From assembly GCA_032173965.1 (NCBI GenBank), contig CM063287.1, positions 5,957,859 to 6,021,858 of the forward strand: 64,000 nucleotides of DNA, written 5' to 3'. The stretch's first letter is position 1. Every line of letters starts with the position of its first letter. The DNA comes from Sitta carolinensis (Eukaryota; Chordata; Aves; Passeriformes; Sittidae). The notes under the pieces were generated by a model that did not search any database, was not told where the DNA came from, and was given only the letters and a program-made list of their open reading frames with translations. The position numbers and the translations under genes are program-made. Positions 27,098 through 41,934 of this stretch are shown piece by piece.

Positions 27098-30000
27098 TGC
27101 TCTGCAATTTGCTGTTCACTTAAGCAGGACCAGATCAAGACAGATAATATTAATTTCTAATGCAGAAAAAAGATCCTAAGGTGGAAAGGAAGAAAATAAG
27201 TTACAAAAGTTGGGGGCTTTTTCTTCTCTTTATGTATTATTGGGTTATTTAGATTGATTAGTGAAACCTAACATCAATTTCATTCATGTATCCAGAATTG
27301 TCACAAGTTTACCCAATGTCTGAGTGATATATTAGGACTTTTATTTCTGATGATATTGAAGATGCAGCCAAAAAAGTCCTATTGGTTACACATCTGAGGA
27401 GAGTCAGGAGGGCACCTTATTCCAGCTAAATGCAGAAATAACTTCTCTTACTTCCCCTTTCCCCCCTCAACAATACTGCAGCAAGTAAACCTGCAGGCAG
27501 AAAAGGTATCTCCAAAGGCTTTTGCCCTCTCCATCCTATGCAGGAGCATAAATGCAAAGGCAAGAAAACAGAGATCAGGGATACAGCTTTCTAGGTGGAA
27601 AGCCATTGGAGACTGATGCTGTACTTGCTCTGGAGCTTAATTCATCTTGCTATAGAGCAAAGATAAATATGAGCTCATTTCCTATTGAAGCATACAAAAT
27701 GTAAAATAAATATTGCCATAATGCAGAGGATTTAATTTCCTGTAACAGCATTCAAACACCCTCACCAATGTTTATCTCACTAAACCAATTAATTTTTTTT
27801 TTTTGAGTAATGGAGTCAGGTGATCATTTTTACAGGATATTCTCCCGATGAGCTGTCAAATATATGCCAAGATATTTCATGTGGCATTACCAAGCTATTT
27901 GCTGGCCTGCCTAAGCTGCAACACATGAAATACAAGCTTAGGATAAGTAGTTCAGCATGGTGCTCCCTACCCAAATACAGACTGCATTAAACCAAAAGTA
28001 TTGGGGTATTTGCTTAAATACCACCTTTCCATGAGCTGGTTTATCTGTTACTGAAGATCTTGAGGCAACGCTTGGTAACTTTGGCCTACATTCTCCTCCT
28101 GCACACACACAGCCCCACTTTTCCTCTGCATTTGGCAGGACTTGGTATCTCTCAGCTTGTCTCCTGTCCAGAGTGCTCTGCCTAGCCTCTGACAGCAGCC
28201 CCCACTCTGCCATGTTTCCCCTCCAATTCACAGGATTCAAATGGCCCACAGAGTCTGGAGGAAGCCGAATCTGCTGCTTGTGTAATGAAAGGCTGCCAGA
28301 GAAATGGGCACCTTAGTATCCTTACCCCCAGCTCTGCTCCTTAGTTCCTGCTAAAAAAAAAAAATTAAAATATCAAAGATGAGGGAGCGAGAAGAGGCTT
28401 TTGCTGGATCTTGAGATGAAATGGCGGGTCACAGATCTGAACCACTGCTGCTCTTATCTTCTATAATCACTCAGCTGCTTTGCACCCACTCTGCCTCTCT
28501 GTAAAATCAAGCTATGTTAAGGAGTGCATTTGGCACCACACTATTACTTTGTTTTAATTCCTTTCCCAAAGAAAATTTTCCCCAATGGTTTTATATGAAT
28601 ATTTTTTTAAAGAATAGATTATATTAGCTGCTTCCTGCAGATAAGACTTCTGACTTTTAAAATTCTCTGTTTTCATTCCAACGCTTTGATTAAAGATTTA
28701 AAGAGATTCAGTTCGGTCATTTTAGCTTCTTTTCTCTGGAAAGTAGTAAAGGTTAGAGTGGAAAAGAAAAAAAGGCCACAAAAAGAAATTCCTGAAACAG
28801 GACTTGCATCCCACTTTTCCGTGTTATATATAGTAAAATTTCACTCTCTAGAAAAAATTGGGATGGTAGGTATGTAGATAATGAATGTAGGTAACCCACA
28901 TTCATCCTGTTTGAGGAGCAGCCTGCACACAGGAAGATACAGGTCACAGTTCATTTGGAATACTGGAACTGTACTCATTCAAATCTGGAATGTCCAATAA
29001 CCTAATATGGAGATTTCTGTCAGGCTTGAACTGTTGGTAGGACAACAGCAAAAGAAAACACACCTCACAAAAAAACCCCAAACCTAAAAAAGCTATCACA
29101 CTGTGTGGGGAAAAAATTCAGCACCTTGTCAGGGCAGGGAGAAGAAATATCAGGTTCCTGGGGCAGGTGCTGGGATGTGCAAAGGCAGCTCAGTGTGTCC
29201 AGCCCTGTGCTACCTGTGTGGGAACAAAGATATCACAAAGTGTGCAAAAAGAATTGGCCATTTTTTGCCATGAACCCACAGAGAATCCAACTGAATGTTT
29301 CACATGTGTATTACTATTTTATTTCTCTTCACAGCCTTAAGGGTTGGGTGGCACCTCCCAGTTTCATTTTATATAGTTTCCCTGGTTTCTGGAGTATTAA
29401 ACTTATCTCTGATAGTAATCAATGTATGTAGAGTCCATGCATGAAAGTCCTTAGCGATGCTGGTTTTAGCAAAGTCTGCCTTCACACCTCAGCATAAAAA
29501 ACATCTTGGCAAAACTTGCTATAGAGGATAAAGAAGCAGCTTGGAATGGAATTATTTTTAAAACCCTCTATTGGAAATATTTTGCTTAAAGTAATGTAAA
29601 TTGATCTATAAATGTTATTTCACAGCTTGCCAACAACAGGAGATATGATGTGCTCCCCTGTTGGAGCAAGACATAATAGCTGAAATATTTTTGTTTGTTT
29701 GGGTTGGATTTAAAGAGTCAATAACAGCAGCTACTACTTAGTTCTAATGCAGATGTGGTTCTCCTTTCCTTGATCACAATGTTTGTTCCTGCATGAAAAA
29801 CAGCCTATGTTTCACATCAAGTAAATATCTAAATAACCTCTGGCCCACAAATGAAAATTCACTGAGAGACTTAAAAAAATTAATGCATTTTTAACATTCC
29901 ACACCAAAGGTTTTTTTGATCTGATATTTTAAACCAACTGCTTTTTGAGAAATTCAAATACCACTTTACCACTTCTACACAAAATAAAAACATCTTTTGA

Positions 30001-30460
30001 GATGCCTATTGTATATAATTTCTTTGACAACTCCTATCAATACTTTAAATTTTATTTACCTTGTGACATTTATTTAACAACTTTAAAGGGTTCAAAAGAT
30101 GTTGTTTCCTTCCACAGCAAATAACTTTGCTATCTAGTAGCTGGCAAGATACCCTCTACAAATTCATATCCAATATTGTCTACAGGAAGCTGGAGTACTT
30201 GCATTTAATCTGAAAATCCTCTTTAATCACTGCCATTCAAACAGTACCTGAAAAGGTGTCTCTTCATTTGGGAAGTGAGAAACACATGTATATTATGTTT
30301 TCTGGTTCAGCTGCCCTAATTCACTATTCCCACACACAACCTCCTGCCAGACACTTCCCCTCTTTCTCCACCCCTGCCTACCTCCCTTTTGGGGTGTTTT
30401 CATTTCAGGCCCTCTTGTTTATGCTTTATCTCATTTGCATATAATTAAAACAAAACCTTT

Positions 30461-30486
30461 CTTATATTCCAATTTTGGAATATAAG
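30461..30486. repeat. Perfect 12-bp inverted repeat
   Basis: CTTATATTCCAA, two bases (TT), then TTGGAATATAAG. The arm shares the word TTATATTCCA with the larger hairpin at 27.04 kb. A perfect octamer motif ATTTGCAT lies just upstream at 30433-30440. Confidence 0.9.
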
Positions 30487-30678
30487 CAGCCGCATCATTT
30501 ACTGTTTGTTTCATGGGTGTAGCCAACTATTTCACCTCTCTGCTTGCTTTTTTCTTTTCTGGTTCACAAGAGGAGACATGAGATTTCTTAGGCCACTAGG
30601 AAAATCAGAATCCACCAGAGCAAAAGGAAGAGGTTATGAGTATTAGGCAGAGCTGCCACCCTAAGCTTGAAGAATTAC

Positions 30679-30703
30679 AATTGTTCTCCATTGGAGAACA
30701 ATT
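30679..30703. repeat. Perfect 12-bp inverted repeat
   Basis: AATTGTTCTCCA and TGGAGAACAATT are separated by one T. A short direct repeat AACATGGACAA follows at about 30704 and 30730. The function is unknown. Confidence 0.9.
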
Positions 30704-33700
30704 AACATGGACAAAACTTTGGAGAAAACAACATGGACAATGTTATTTTTTTAGTGTAGCAGTGTAATTAATGCTTAGCTGAGTCTTTAAATTGGCTTAG
30801 CCATAAATATTCCTCATTTACGTTTTTATGATGCAAAAGCTACATGATGATCAGAAAGTTTTGATTTTTATCCTTCATAATGGATTTTTGCTCTCTTTAA
30901 ATCATCTTCACTGAACGATCTTTTTGTTTCCTTTAAATTCTGTTCACTTTCACATAACACCTTCATTGCTAAAATTCTCTGGATATGTTGGTGTAAATAA
31001 GCCTTAATATATTGTTAAGCTTTAATAGCTACTTAGTTGAGAGTTTCCTCTTAGGCTGAACACTGTTTCCAAACTATATTCAGATTTTCCAAGGTCTGCA
31101 TATTTCATGGGGTTTTTTTTGGGACAGTCCCTGATGGTTTGCCTCATAGATCTCACGCATATCTAACCTTGCAACTATGTTTTTCTAAAGTTCAAACCAT
31201 TTTTCCTAGAGAAGATGTCAAAATCTGCTGTCACTGAAGACCTGTACACCGAAGATCTGTACACAGACGCCCCTTCTGCACTGCTCTTTTTTTCATCATT
31301 TCTCTACCAGACCATGATTTTGCTCTTCACTCATGAAGACAGCATAGCTTGTTTCTCAGATTGGAGCTTGGCTAAGAGTCTGCCAAAGGATATTTGTCCA
31401 CTCATGTTCTCTGAGAAAACTGCCAGTGATTTTATTCCCATCTGAACCGGTCACTTAGTTGCTTATGCTGCATAATGAGTGATAGACCAAACCACACATT
31501 ATAAATCACATTCCCCAGCGACTCAACATCAAGTCTTTCAGTCTATTTTCAAAGTTTGTAGAAAAAACACCCCCAAAAGCTCCACTCTATCAAGGGTTCC
31601 TTTAGGCCAAGATGAAAAGCAGATTCACATTTATCAATCCTTGAACAAGAAAACTATCAATCACTGAAAATACTTAATGCAAACCAGTGAAGAATGTTTG
31701 CTGAAGGCGAACAGTATGGAGCACGAAGTTACTCAGGAATACAGGGTAAAGTCAAATACTGATTGTTTCTGCAGATATGCACAACCTGTACATGACACAA
31801 AGACACTCTGCCCTTTGCCTACACAAATCAAGATCTATAAATCATGCCAGCACTCACCACAGTTTTCCTCTCTCATCTGAGAAATTACAGCATTCTTGCT
31901 GTTAATGACTTGCAGGGTACAGTGAGATAAAGTTTGTCCTTGTGAATTTAACCATTTCCAGGGTATTTTCAGAGGTCTGGCAGTATCCAGAGCCTTGCCA
32001 TCTTGCTGTAAGGAGTGATGATATATTGTTGCATGGTATGCACTGTGATCCTCACTGCTGCAACACAGCACTGCCAATTTCTGCCTTGCCAGCCAGCAAA
32101 GCCACATCTGAGACTGCCTGTTTGCAACATATTTCTCTAGAAGAGTTGGCCATATTGACTCTCACCAGCCAGTTTTAATGAGACCAATTTGTACTCAGAA
32201 ATGAATTAATGATGCAAAGCAATTACTTAACACTTGCATGTGTTCAACTGAAAGAACTTTTTCAAGAAGGGAATAGAGTCAGGCACCTCTAACAAGTCTT
32301 GTGCCCATAACCTAATTTCATTTGTTCTGTAGGGTTCCTAAGATGTCCATTATTGTGAAATTCAGTTTTGGGTTTCAGTTATTTCCTGTATTCAGAGAAA
32401 CCAGACTTTGATTGAGCAAACTGATCTCAGAGCAGGAAACTCAATATATTACTAGAACAAAGCTCCCCAGACAATTAGCATGAGCCACATTTACGCAGTG
32501 AGTCATGTCCTTGAGTCTCTGCAGTGTCATTGAAGGCTTTGAAATGTACCCTGACTACAATAGTATTTCAAAGACCCTCTCAAATTCCCACAAATTTTGA
32601 CAAAGTGAAACTGAGCAACAGACAATCTCCAAGCGACCTTCTGTAAAAACCAACTTTTTGACAATTAAATTATCACGGGAAAAAGATCAGAAAGGGTAGT
32701 ATTGTGAAACTAATTCATTCAGCTAGGAATGCTAGCAGGGCAACAGACAAATTTCTTTAAGGTTTGGTGTGGTGCAATTGATTGGTTTCAATACCTGGGA
32801 GGGTATGTGCAAACTTTGGTTATTGATTCTCCTACTTTTCTGTGACTTTCCATAGTATCTGTCAAGTGACATGACAGTTTTTCTCCTAGTTGGCAAAACA
32901 TGCAGAAAATTGATAATCTCCAACTTCTATGATGCATTTAAATACAGGCAAAATGAGCTAACAGTTATTTGGTACAGAACAATAAAAACCAGACATGTGT
33001 GTACAAATCTAAACTTGATCCAAATAACAATGCAGTTTTTGAAAGAATTCCAAAGGTTAGATTTACAAAATGTTAACATACGTATGCACGCATATATGTA
33101 TATATGCACACACATATATTAGGAACATTCTCCACTAATCAGTGAAGTACAACAATTTTTCCTTGATATTGAGTAAGCAGAAGAGTTTGCTCTTTGGATC
33201 CATCCTCAGCAGATTGGGTTGGAGCAGTCGAGCACACAGATGGAGCAGTTCTGACCTCTGCCAACTGGTTCTGGTCTAAGTGCACAGCCAGCTAGCTGAG
33301 GGCCATAGCTACCTCTGGTTCCAGTCACATTCCTATCAGAGCTTAAAATGGAGGTGCTGGTGTAGCACCAGGAGAGGGTACCCCTTGGTCTGCTGGGAAG
33401 CACAAGACCTCACTCACCTGCTTGCTGCAAGATCACTGGAAACAGAACTGAATGAGAAAAGCGTTGGCACATAAAGTTGTTTTTTGGGTATGTGCCCACC
33501 AACATTTGATTTTTCCCCTAAATATGAATTACACACACTAACATACACACAAAGTAAAGCACAGCTTACATTCTAGCACTGCATTTTGGGGGCAGTTCTC
33601 ATCTACAATTTTCCAAATGAGTTATGGGCATAACTCAAATGCAGCCACATGGCAGCGCAGTTTAAAAGAGAAACCTATAGTAGTCAAAATGTGGGGGATT

Positions 33701-36700
33701 AGCTTACTAAAGTGAGAGCAGCTGCATTCTTTGGTCTAAAAACTAAAATAAAGTTAATTTATATTACAAATTGTTGGGGAAGTATTTAAGATATTGATTT
33801 GTTTGGTAAAGTGTTGGCAAGTTTGTTTGGTAAAGTGGCAGTATTAGAAGAACAGGATTTGTAGCAGAACTTTCAACCAAGCCCAAATGGGGAAATACTG
33901 AAACTCTCATGAGAGACAGTTACTCTTGTGACACCTCCTGCCTTATGTTTAGAAGAGAAAAGACTGAACAGGCTAAAACTAAATATTTGATGGTTTGTGT
34001 GAATATAGAAAAGCAGAGAGTGCAAAGTGCTACACAGTGGTCACCCGAGTCACTGTTTTTCCTCATTATTTACTCCCCAGCTAGGCCAACCAAAGTGCCA
34101 AAGGGGATGTCTAGCATGAGTGTTTGAAATATCAGGTCCCTAGTCACCTCTATATCCTTAGGTGGTTACATATTCCACTCGTGTCAATCACTGCAGCATC
34201 TTTAAAATCACTGCTGCTATGCTCAACACCATATTAGGATTTTTTTCTTTTGAGCAAAGCCACTAACAACCATTTCTTTGTGTGGCAGCAGCTTCAGGTG
34301 AGTAAGAATTATGGTGATGGTCACCCATCATGACCAAAGCTGTTTCTTACTTGGACCACTGTGCAAATATGAGTGGGATCCAAGGTATATCGGAGGAAAC
34401 AAGGGGATTGTTCTTTGGTTTCCTCACTGTATCATACATAACCAGCTTCATTTGTGAAAGCTGTGCACAGAAAGAGTGATCTCCATGCAGGGAGAGGAAG
34501 GCAGAAAACAAGTATACAGAGCCTGAGGCTACTGAAAAGAAGAAGGCAGGCACACAGCCACCTTATACAAATGGCTCATTTAAAAACCAAAAATTCAGTT
34601 TGTTTTATGCTTGATAAGGCATAGGATGAGAAAATTTTCATCTGTCAAAAGCACCTGACCTTTAAGGTGGAAAGTAAGGAAACAGCAGCAAGACAAACAG
34701 GAAAAATCTTTACTATTTTGAGCATGATCACCATTAGATGCTTTGTAATTTTCATTGCTGTTGGCTGAAACTATACTTTTGGCCCATTTATCAATTATAG
34801 AAGAAATGATGTAATGACTACTGCATTTCCTGAGGGTGTTGCTGGTGACTCCCTCACCATGCTTCTGCATTACATGTCCACCTCTGTCCTGATGATTGCC
34901 AGGCTTCCCCTGCAGGGCTCTGCTTTGCACGTCCATGGTTCACATGCCTCAGGTCAAAGCTCTCAGTAAAATACTGCCATTTACAATAATTTCTAGAACT
35001 GTATTATGGAATAACTGAAAACTGTGCATATATATTATCAAAACGTGCTCAGTGCCTCACATAAGGATGGTATTTCCCTTCAAATAGTCACTTCCTGAAA
35101 TGTAGGAATGAATCCCAGAGTTCACTGCAGCAGGGCTTGGAAGCCCAAAGCTTTTGTTGAGGGGCACTTTGTGGAGAGGCAGTGAGCCTGGCTCACCAAG
35201 AGCTCCCAGGAGGAATCTCCACAGCACCATGTCAAGGAGCTTGAATGCAATGTTTAGGACAATGGCTATTATTATCTCAATTATTTTGTGATTAAAGCTT
35301 GAGAACGTTTCAGGTGCTAGATTAAGTGACAGCTACATTTTTTCTGCTGCTCCTCTGTTGTCTCCATTTGGGTACTGAGTAATCTAAGCAATATTTACCT
35401 GCCCTACCTGTTCAACTGCACTATAATAAAACACATAGGTATAACTGACAGGTACATTTTATGCTAGGAAGCTAAAGGGTTATTAGAAAGTGGTTCTTCC
35501 TTACTACTCAGATGATCTGGGAATGAGAAAAGTCTTTCACCCATACCATCTCCCTTTATATCTCTGAGGCATGTCAAAAATATCTAGCTTTTGGGTTTTT
35601 TCTTCCCCTGATGGCTGATTTCCAACATCATTTTTTTTCCAGCTTTGTGAAATCTTAATTTCTGACAGTTTTCACAAGCTGCACTTCAGAATTATTCCAT
35701 CCGTGTAGTGACTTCATCTCAGAACAGCCAAGATAAACAATTCTAGCTATTTTATGCATCTCTTGATCAGCTCCAGATTTCTATATATTTCTTATGAAAC
35801 TGGTAACATAGTACCATGCATTTTGGCAACCTGCTGTTGTTTCACTCAATAGCTGCAATGCTGTGCTCTCTGATTTAGATTTTTTTTCAATTCATGTTAA
35901 AGCTGCAATGCCTCTGATTACACAGGACTAAAAGCACTCCCAAACTGGCAAAATTTAAGATCTACTCCGACCCCCAGTTAATATAAAGAAAAATGCTGCA
36001 AATAACCATATATTGAACCATTAATTAGTATTCTACTTTACTGACCTTTTCAGAATGCCTAGGACCCATGGAAACAGAGGCTTCTTAAAAACAGAAGACT
36101 AAAATATCCCCTTTGGTTACACTCTGGTGTTGTAATACTCCCTCATATGTTAATTTATGTATTGAAAAAGAAGCAGGACAATGCTGCAGCACAAAGCTGA
36201 AATAAACAGGTAAGTTCAGGCAATGATGATAACACCACTAAATATCTTTCCAGATGTCAAAGGTCAATATTCTCAGGTGAGGGAATTACCCTATACCCAG
36301 TACTCAAAAGAACTAACAGAGTCATTGATTTAGTTGCCTAGCACTTAGGAGTCTGAGTTTAGGGTCCATTTTGAAAGAGAAAAGAGGAAAAAGAAATCCA
36401 AGATAAAAACAATGTTCTGTTGCACAGTTCACACTCTGAAAGTCTCAGACAGCTAAATCTGAGCACAGATGCTACCAGCCAAGTAGGACAAAAAAAAAAA
36501 AAATCCAACTGATACCAAGTACATTAGTGTAATTTATGCATTCATAAAACTGATAGACACATTTCTGAAAGTCTTTAAAGCAGAAGTAATAATGGAGCTA
36601 GTCAGCAACGTACAACTAGCAATTAATCATTCTTAGAATATTCGTAACATTCAGTTTCATTCTTGTTATTCGAGGAACTAATGATTAATTGATAAAAGTT

Positions 36701-39700
36701 TAGCAAGTGCACTAATAGCAGGTGCTCCTAATTGCAAACTCTCAGGGATAATTTGGTCTGAGCTACTTTATGCTAATTTGTACAGCATTAGTCATAACAG
36801 TCTGTAATTTCACTTTTAGAATAACTTTTTCCTACAGTCACTATAATCTAATTAAGAATTTTATCTAGCTGTTTGTATGAGGAACTCTGCTGAATTGTAA
36901 ATGTGGGAGCCTGATTACCATAGAAGATTAAAGAAGAGGTCCTTAAAAATATGCTCCCACCAATTAAAAGCCCTTGCTAATTAGTTTCAGGGAAAACTGT
37001 TTTAAAGGACCTTTAATGACAGCATTTACCCTAATCTCATGTACTTTGAAGCCAAATCCCAATATCTGTATTCCCCATTTTTTCTGAAGTTTCCTTTTAG
37101 CAAGTACTTCTCTTGGAGGCTGAAAATCGGTGGGAGATGCTGCATTCAGGTGCCTGTTTCCATTTCTGCAGTTATTGTGTGCCCAGAAGGCTCACTGAGG
37201 TAAATGACCTCAAGCTACCGGGTGAACAAGAGTTAGCAAACAATCAGACAAACAAGCACATTCTTACAACAGCCAAAGAACTAAACAATGGAATTTGTTA
37301 CCCAGCTGCTCTTTGGGCAAACTGGCTATATCACCTCTTCTTTTAAAAACGTCTCAGCTCCCCATTTATTCCACCATCCATTTAATACTGTCCTTTTCAA
37401 GCACACTTGAACCAGGAAACCCCTTGATCATGTGGCAAGCCCTTGCAGACATGGCAACAGGTAAAATCAAAATATATCCTGCAACAAGTCCTTTTCTCCA
37501 ATGCCATTTCACTTCTTACAAAGAACAAATAGAAATAGCAACAAATACTGTATTATTCTATGTGGAACACGTAGCTTTTCTGCAAAGCATTTAAATAAGT
37601 ACTTTGATGTTTCCTGGACTACAGAAATACCCAGGGACCTTCCATGATACTGGATGAGGTCTTATTTCTCCAAAACCTAAAACCAAGTGATCAGTTCGAA
37701 CACATTTGGAAACACTTTCTGCATATATTCAGATTTCTTACAGAAATCCACAGTGTGGATTATCTGGCAGCTAAAATGCCATGCTTGGTAAATGCTCTCT
37801 ACATTACTGGTTGCCATTGGTAAGCTGATCACGACAAAACTGGAAGCAAGGTCCTGCTCACTTCTCTCATCTGCAAACTGGGGAGGTTTCACTTGAAACC
37901 AGAAGCAGCTGCCAAACAGATGTTCTTGCTGAGGCATGCAAAACTGAGTGCTATATGTCTTCAACTAAAATGACTGTCAAAATCTGCTAGCTAGTAGTTA
38001 AGTCATCATCTTTTACAAGGCTTTGGGAAAGAGAGATGCAGTATGGACTTGGTTGTACATAAGAATCACTGAACCTTGTGACTAGGAGGGAAATTTTCCT
38101 TTGGGATGCTAAGGAACTTGCCTGTGTTTTCATTTACCTAGGTAGTGTTCAATGACTGTAGGATCAGGTGAAAATTACAGGCCCTGAGCTTCTCCCTGAC
38201 AAGGGTCATGTCATATGTGCAATATCTAGAATTTAATATCTGAAGCCAGTGTTTAGCTGGGAGCCCAGATATGTCTTTTGTAGAACAGCTCAATAAATAT
38301 TCTTCTCTTCTGCAGAAGCAGCACTTCAACTTAATGCTTTTTTTTCCCCTGCACTATGATTATCAAAGCAAGATACATGCACAATAGAGGTCCATTAGCA
38401 TCTTTATCAGCACTGCAAGAGGGCCAGGGAAGAACATGAGAGACTCAAGAGTTCACTGAATTTTCTCTTCCCCCTTCATGCATGCACTTCTCATACCTCA
38501 CCATTATGGACTTTATTTCAAGTTCCCTTGAACTTAAATTATTTACTACTAATGCACTGATATAGGGCAGAAAAATAACTTATTTTTCTGTCTGAGACCT
38601 GTCCTTAACACGGCTTGAAAGTAATTATGAACTTAGTGGCTAAAAACCTGAAAGGCAGTGATTGACTTTAAATACCAACATAAGCTCCAATTGCATTATT
38701 CTAAAACTTCTTATGCTATAAACATCTCTGTGGCACCAAAGTGCCTTCCAGAAGTGTACAAAGCGACCATGACTAACATCTGTCACGTGTCATTAGTACT
38801 CTCATCCCTCAAGGGGGAAAGCATTTGCAGTGAAGTGTTTTGTTTTGGTAGGAAATTAAAAGAAAAAACTGCACACAGCTACATGTTTATCTTAGAGGAA
38901 CCAAGAGCAAAGAGATGTATTTTCCATGTCCAACAGATCTCTGAAGGTCACTAGCTCTTGGGGTAATTTATAACATGCTCTTACAGTGCCCCCTTTGGAA
39001 AGTCTGCTTTCTGGCACCTCTTGATCATAAGGATGCTCCATCAGGTCTGAAATGAAAGATGTCAAACCAAGAGCTGTCAGCTGCCTTTGTGGCAGGCCCA
39101 AGCCCATGCCACGGGTCTCTGATCAGAAGGATTGAGGAGCTGAACTTGATTCAATACCAAGTAATAAGTCAGCACAGTGAAGATTGGCTTGATGTGCTCT
39201 GGGAACTCCTGGGGGTGAGGAGACTCCTGTACCCTTTGGAGTTTCCAAGACTCACAAGATTTCTATGTCTACCTCTCTTTATGGTGAGGTACTGCTGAGC
39301 TCCCTTGGAAGGGCATTTACAAATTCCCCTGCTGGCTGACTGGAATCCCTGGCACCCAGCCCTGGTTTACCTTCTCCTGTCCATTGTCCAGCACCCTAAC
39401 AGTGCCATGCTGCAGCTGCATGGCAGGGTACTGGGACAGCATGTTCAGTCACATGGATGACGAGACAGCCAGTGTGTGTCACCTCCATAGTTCAGCCCCA
39501 TCCAGTCCTCTGCAGGCAGCAGCTGGACAAGGACTGAAATGGAAAGAGTTTGCTCTAGTTTGAAGTACAGCCTCTCACCAGTGCCCACCAAGACCACCTC
39601 AGACCAGCTGAATTGGTTAAACTTAGAGAGTGCTCCTCAAAACCCAGTATTCCTCTAGAACTGCAATATGAAGTTTCAATACACTATCTAAAACTTGGCC

Positions 39701-41651
39701 AGCAGTATTTTATTTACAGAAATGCCTGAAAACTGATCTCTGGCTTAGCAATGCAGGCTCAACCTAGAATTTTATAGTGACTCATCACTTCATTACATGT
39801 AATGTTGGCTTACAGGACTGTAAGACCTGGAGTGATACAGCATCATCCATGGCGAAGAGAAAAGCCACCCCCAGACGCCTTTTTCCTTTTGCTCCGGGCA
39901 CTCACAGGGATTTCCTGGCTGATGTCTCCTCAAGAGCCAGAAAAGGGTTTTGATTCATCAACATATTTTTAGTCTGACCTTTAGCTTCCTTTTGCATTGG
40001 CTTCAGACAGGCACACAGCAGTGCATCAAACCACTTTTAATCCAGTAGCCAGCATCAGAACACAGCTGTGGCTTATCTGCCCGAGCTTAAGCACACAGCT
40101 GACTTGCCTGTGCTGGTAGCTTTGCTCACACAGACATCATGTGCAGAAGAGGTCCCTGAGCAACACTCAGGGGCAAGCTTTTCCCAACCTGTTGCAAGGG
40201 CTCAAACCTGCTGACATGCAAGTACAAGAGAGGTCAAAAGTCCATTAAAAGCTTGCTCTTGGAGGCTAATGCAAGAAATGTAAACCCATTCAAAATCATA
40301 ATTTAAGTCCCTGCAAGTTTGTCACAGACATAGTCTCTGTATTTTAAAGAATGTTTTATACAATAAATACATTGCAAAAGAAAAATGCATACTTTTTTGT
40401 GTGTTATTATTTGGTATTTCTTATTTAACACTTTTATCACACATGAACATTTTAAAGTTGCACCTGTGGATGGTATATAGTTACTGTAGTGACAGAAGTA
40501 CTAAAATACCTTTAAATACCTCCATAGAGACATCTTTTTTCACCTCTTTGGTACAGCTGTATTTATAGCGATAGCAGTTGCCAGTTTTTCAAGACTAGTT
40601 ACTTTGACTTATGGTATTTTCCATATTCCATGAAATGTCCCTTATTTAATATGTTTTACTGTGACATTTCTCCTCTTCCAAATTTTATTGGTGTACAATA
40701 TGCAGATAACAGTTCATAAATATCTTATTCTCAAAACAAGGAAAATCCTGTTTCTGGAATGCAATGATCCTTCAAATTAAGAGCTAAAAAGCATCAGTGA
40801 TAAGTGTGGACATAACATAACATCTTCCCCCCTCACAAACTTTTGGTAGTGACAGACTGAAGAAGCCAGGTGCACTAAGGAAACTAATTTTTCTTTTTAA
40901 AAAGCTGACAGTAAAGATACAATTTATATTTCTGAGAAGGAAGCTGGAAAAGGATGTGTTTGAGAGCCTGCACAAACCTGCAGCAGAGCTGCTAACAAAC
41001 AACAATCAACCAACAAAACACAAACCCACCACCAAACACCAATCCTGCTGCCCCAGCTGAGTTTGAAAAACATCTCTGCGACCACTGAATCAGTAATCCC
41101 ATGATTTCTGTATTTTATTTGGGTAACATCCAAAAGGAAGAGCCAGACTCCAGATTATAAGAAACCAATTCTTTCTACTTTACTTTACTCAGCTCTGATT
41201 GTAATCATATTTACGTACAACATAATGCGGCTCTGGTTTCAGTTCCCAAATGCCTCATTTTTTAAATGCTCCATTTGGAAACCTTGGTGTGTAGGACTTC
41301 AAAACTGTGGAGTTTGCCAAGAATGGGTGGACGGTTCATCCACATCCTCCAGAGTATGCACTCTGTCCGTTTAGGACACTGCACAGTATGCTGCATTTAT
41401 TGCTAGCTATATTAACTCATGCTTCACTACTGACATCACACCATACAATGCTGCCCTCTCTCAGTCCCTGCTGCATTTGTAAATCTGCCCTTCAACATCT
41501 CCAAAACAGCGTCAACTCTGCCTTATCTGAAATCTTGCCTTTCTGGTTCTTCATGAGGCTCAGGAACTAACTGTTATTACAAGTTCAGGAAAGCATGTCC
41601 AGTCAGCACACTGGAAGATCCTTGAGCTTGGAGCACCAGCAGAGTCATTTT

Positions 41652-41934
41652 ATAAGTCTGGAGAGCGACTTTGTAACAAGGGCATGCAGTGATAGGATAA
41701 GAGGGAACAGCTTCAAGCAAGCTAAATTTAGATTATTAATAAGAAATTCTTCCCTGAGAGGGTGGTGAGGCACTGGCACAGGTTGCCCAGAGAAATTGTG
41801 GATGCCCATCTCAAGGCCAGGCTGGATAGGGCATTGAGTGGTCTGGTCTAGTGGAAGGTGTCCTGCCTGTGGTAGTGAGCTAGTCATCAGATGATCTTTA
41901 AGGTCCCTTCCAACTCAAATCATGCTATGATTTC
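41652..41934 (+). mobile_element. CR1 LINE, 5'-truncated 3' end
   Basis: The sequence matches the well-known 3' end of avian CR1 elements: AAGTCTGGAGAG near the start, AGAAATTCTTCCCTGAGAGG, AGGTTGCCCAGAGA, GATGATCTTTAAGGTCCC, and a terminal CTATGATT. The element is heavily 5'-truncated, as most CR1 copies are, and carries only non-coding 3' sequence. The - strand open frame over it is a shadow. Confidence 0.93.

Larger units (their letters stand above)
26129..41651. other. Intergenic, no gene supported
   Basis: A long AT-rich stretch with the hairpins listed separately. A T/A- and CA-rich microsatellite-like run lies at about 33.08-33.12 kb. The stretch 36.59-36.96 kb is rich in ATTAAT and TAATTG words and free of repeats. 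GC rises at 39.06-40.24 kb without a recognisable gene. Confidence 0.6.

Noticed and set aside
33075..33120. Regulatory palindromes in a TATA/CA-rich run
   Set aside because: Simple alternating purine-pyrimidine repeat; palindromes follow from composition.
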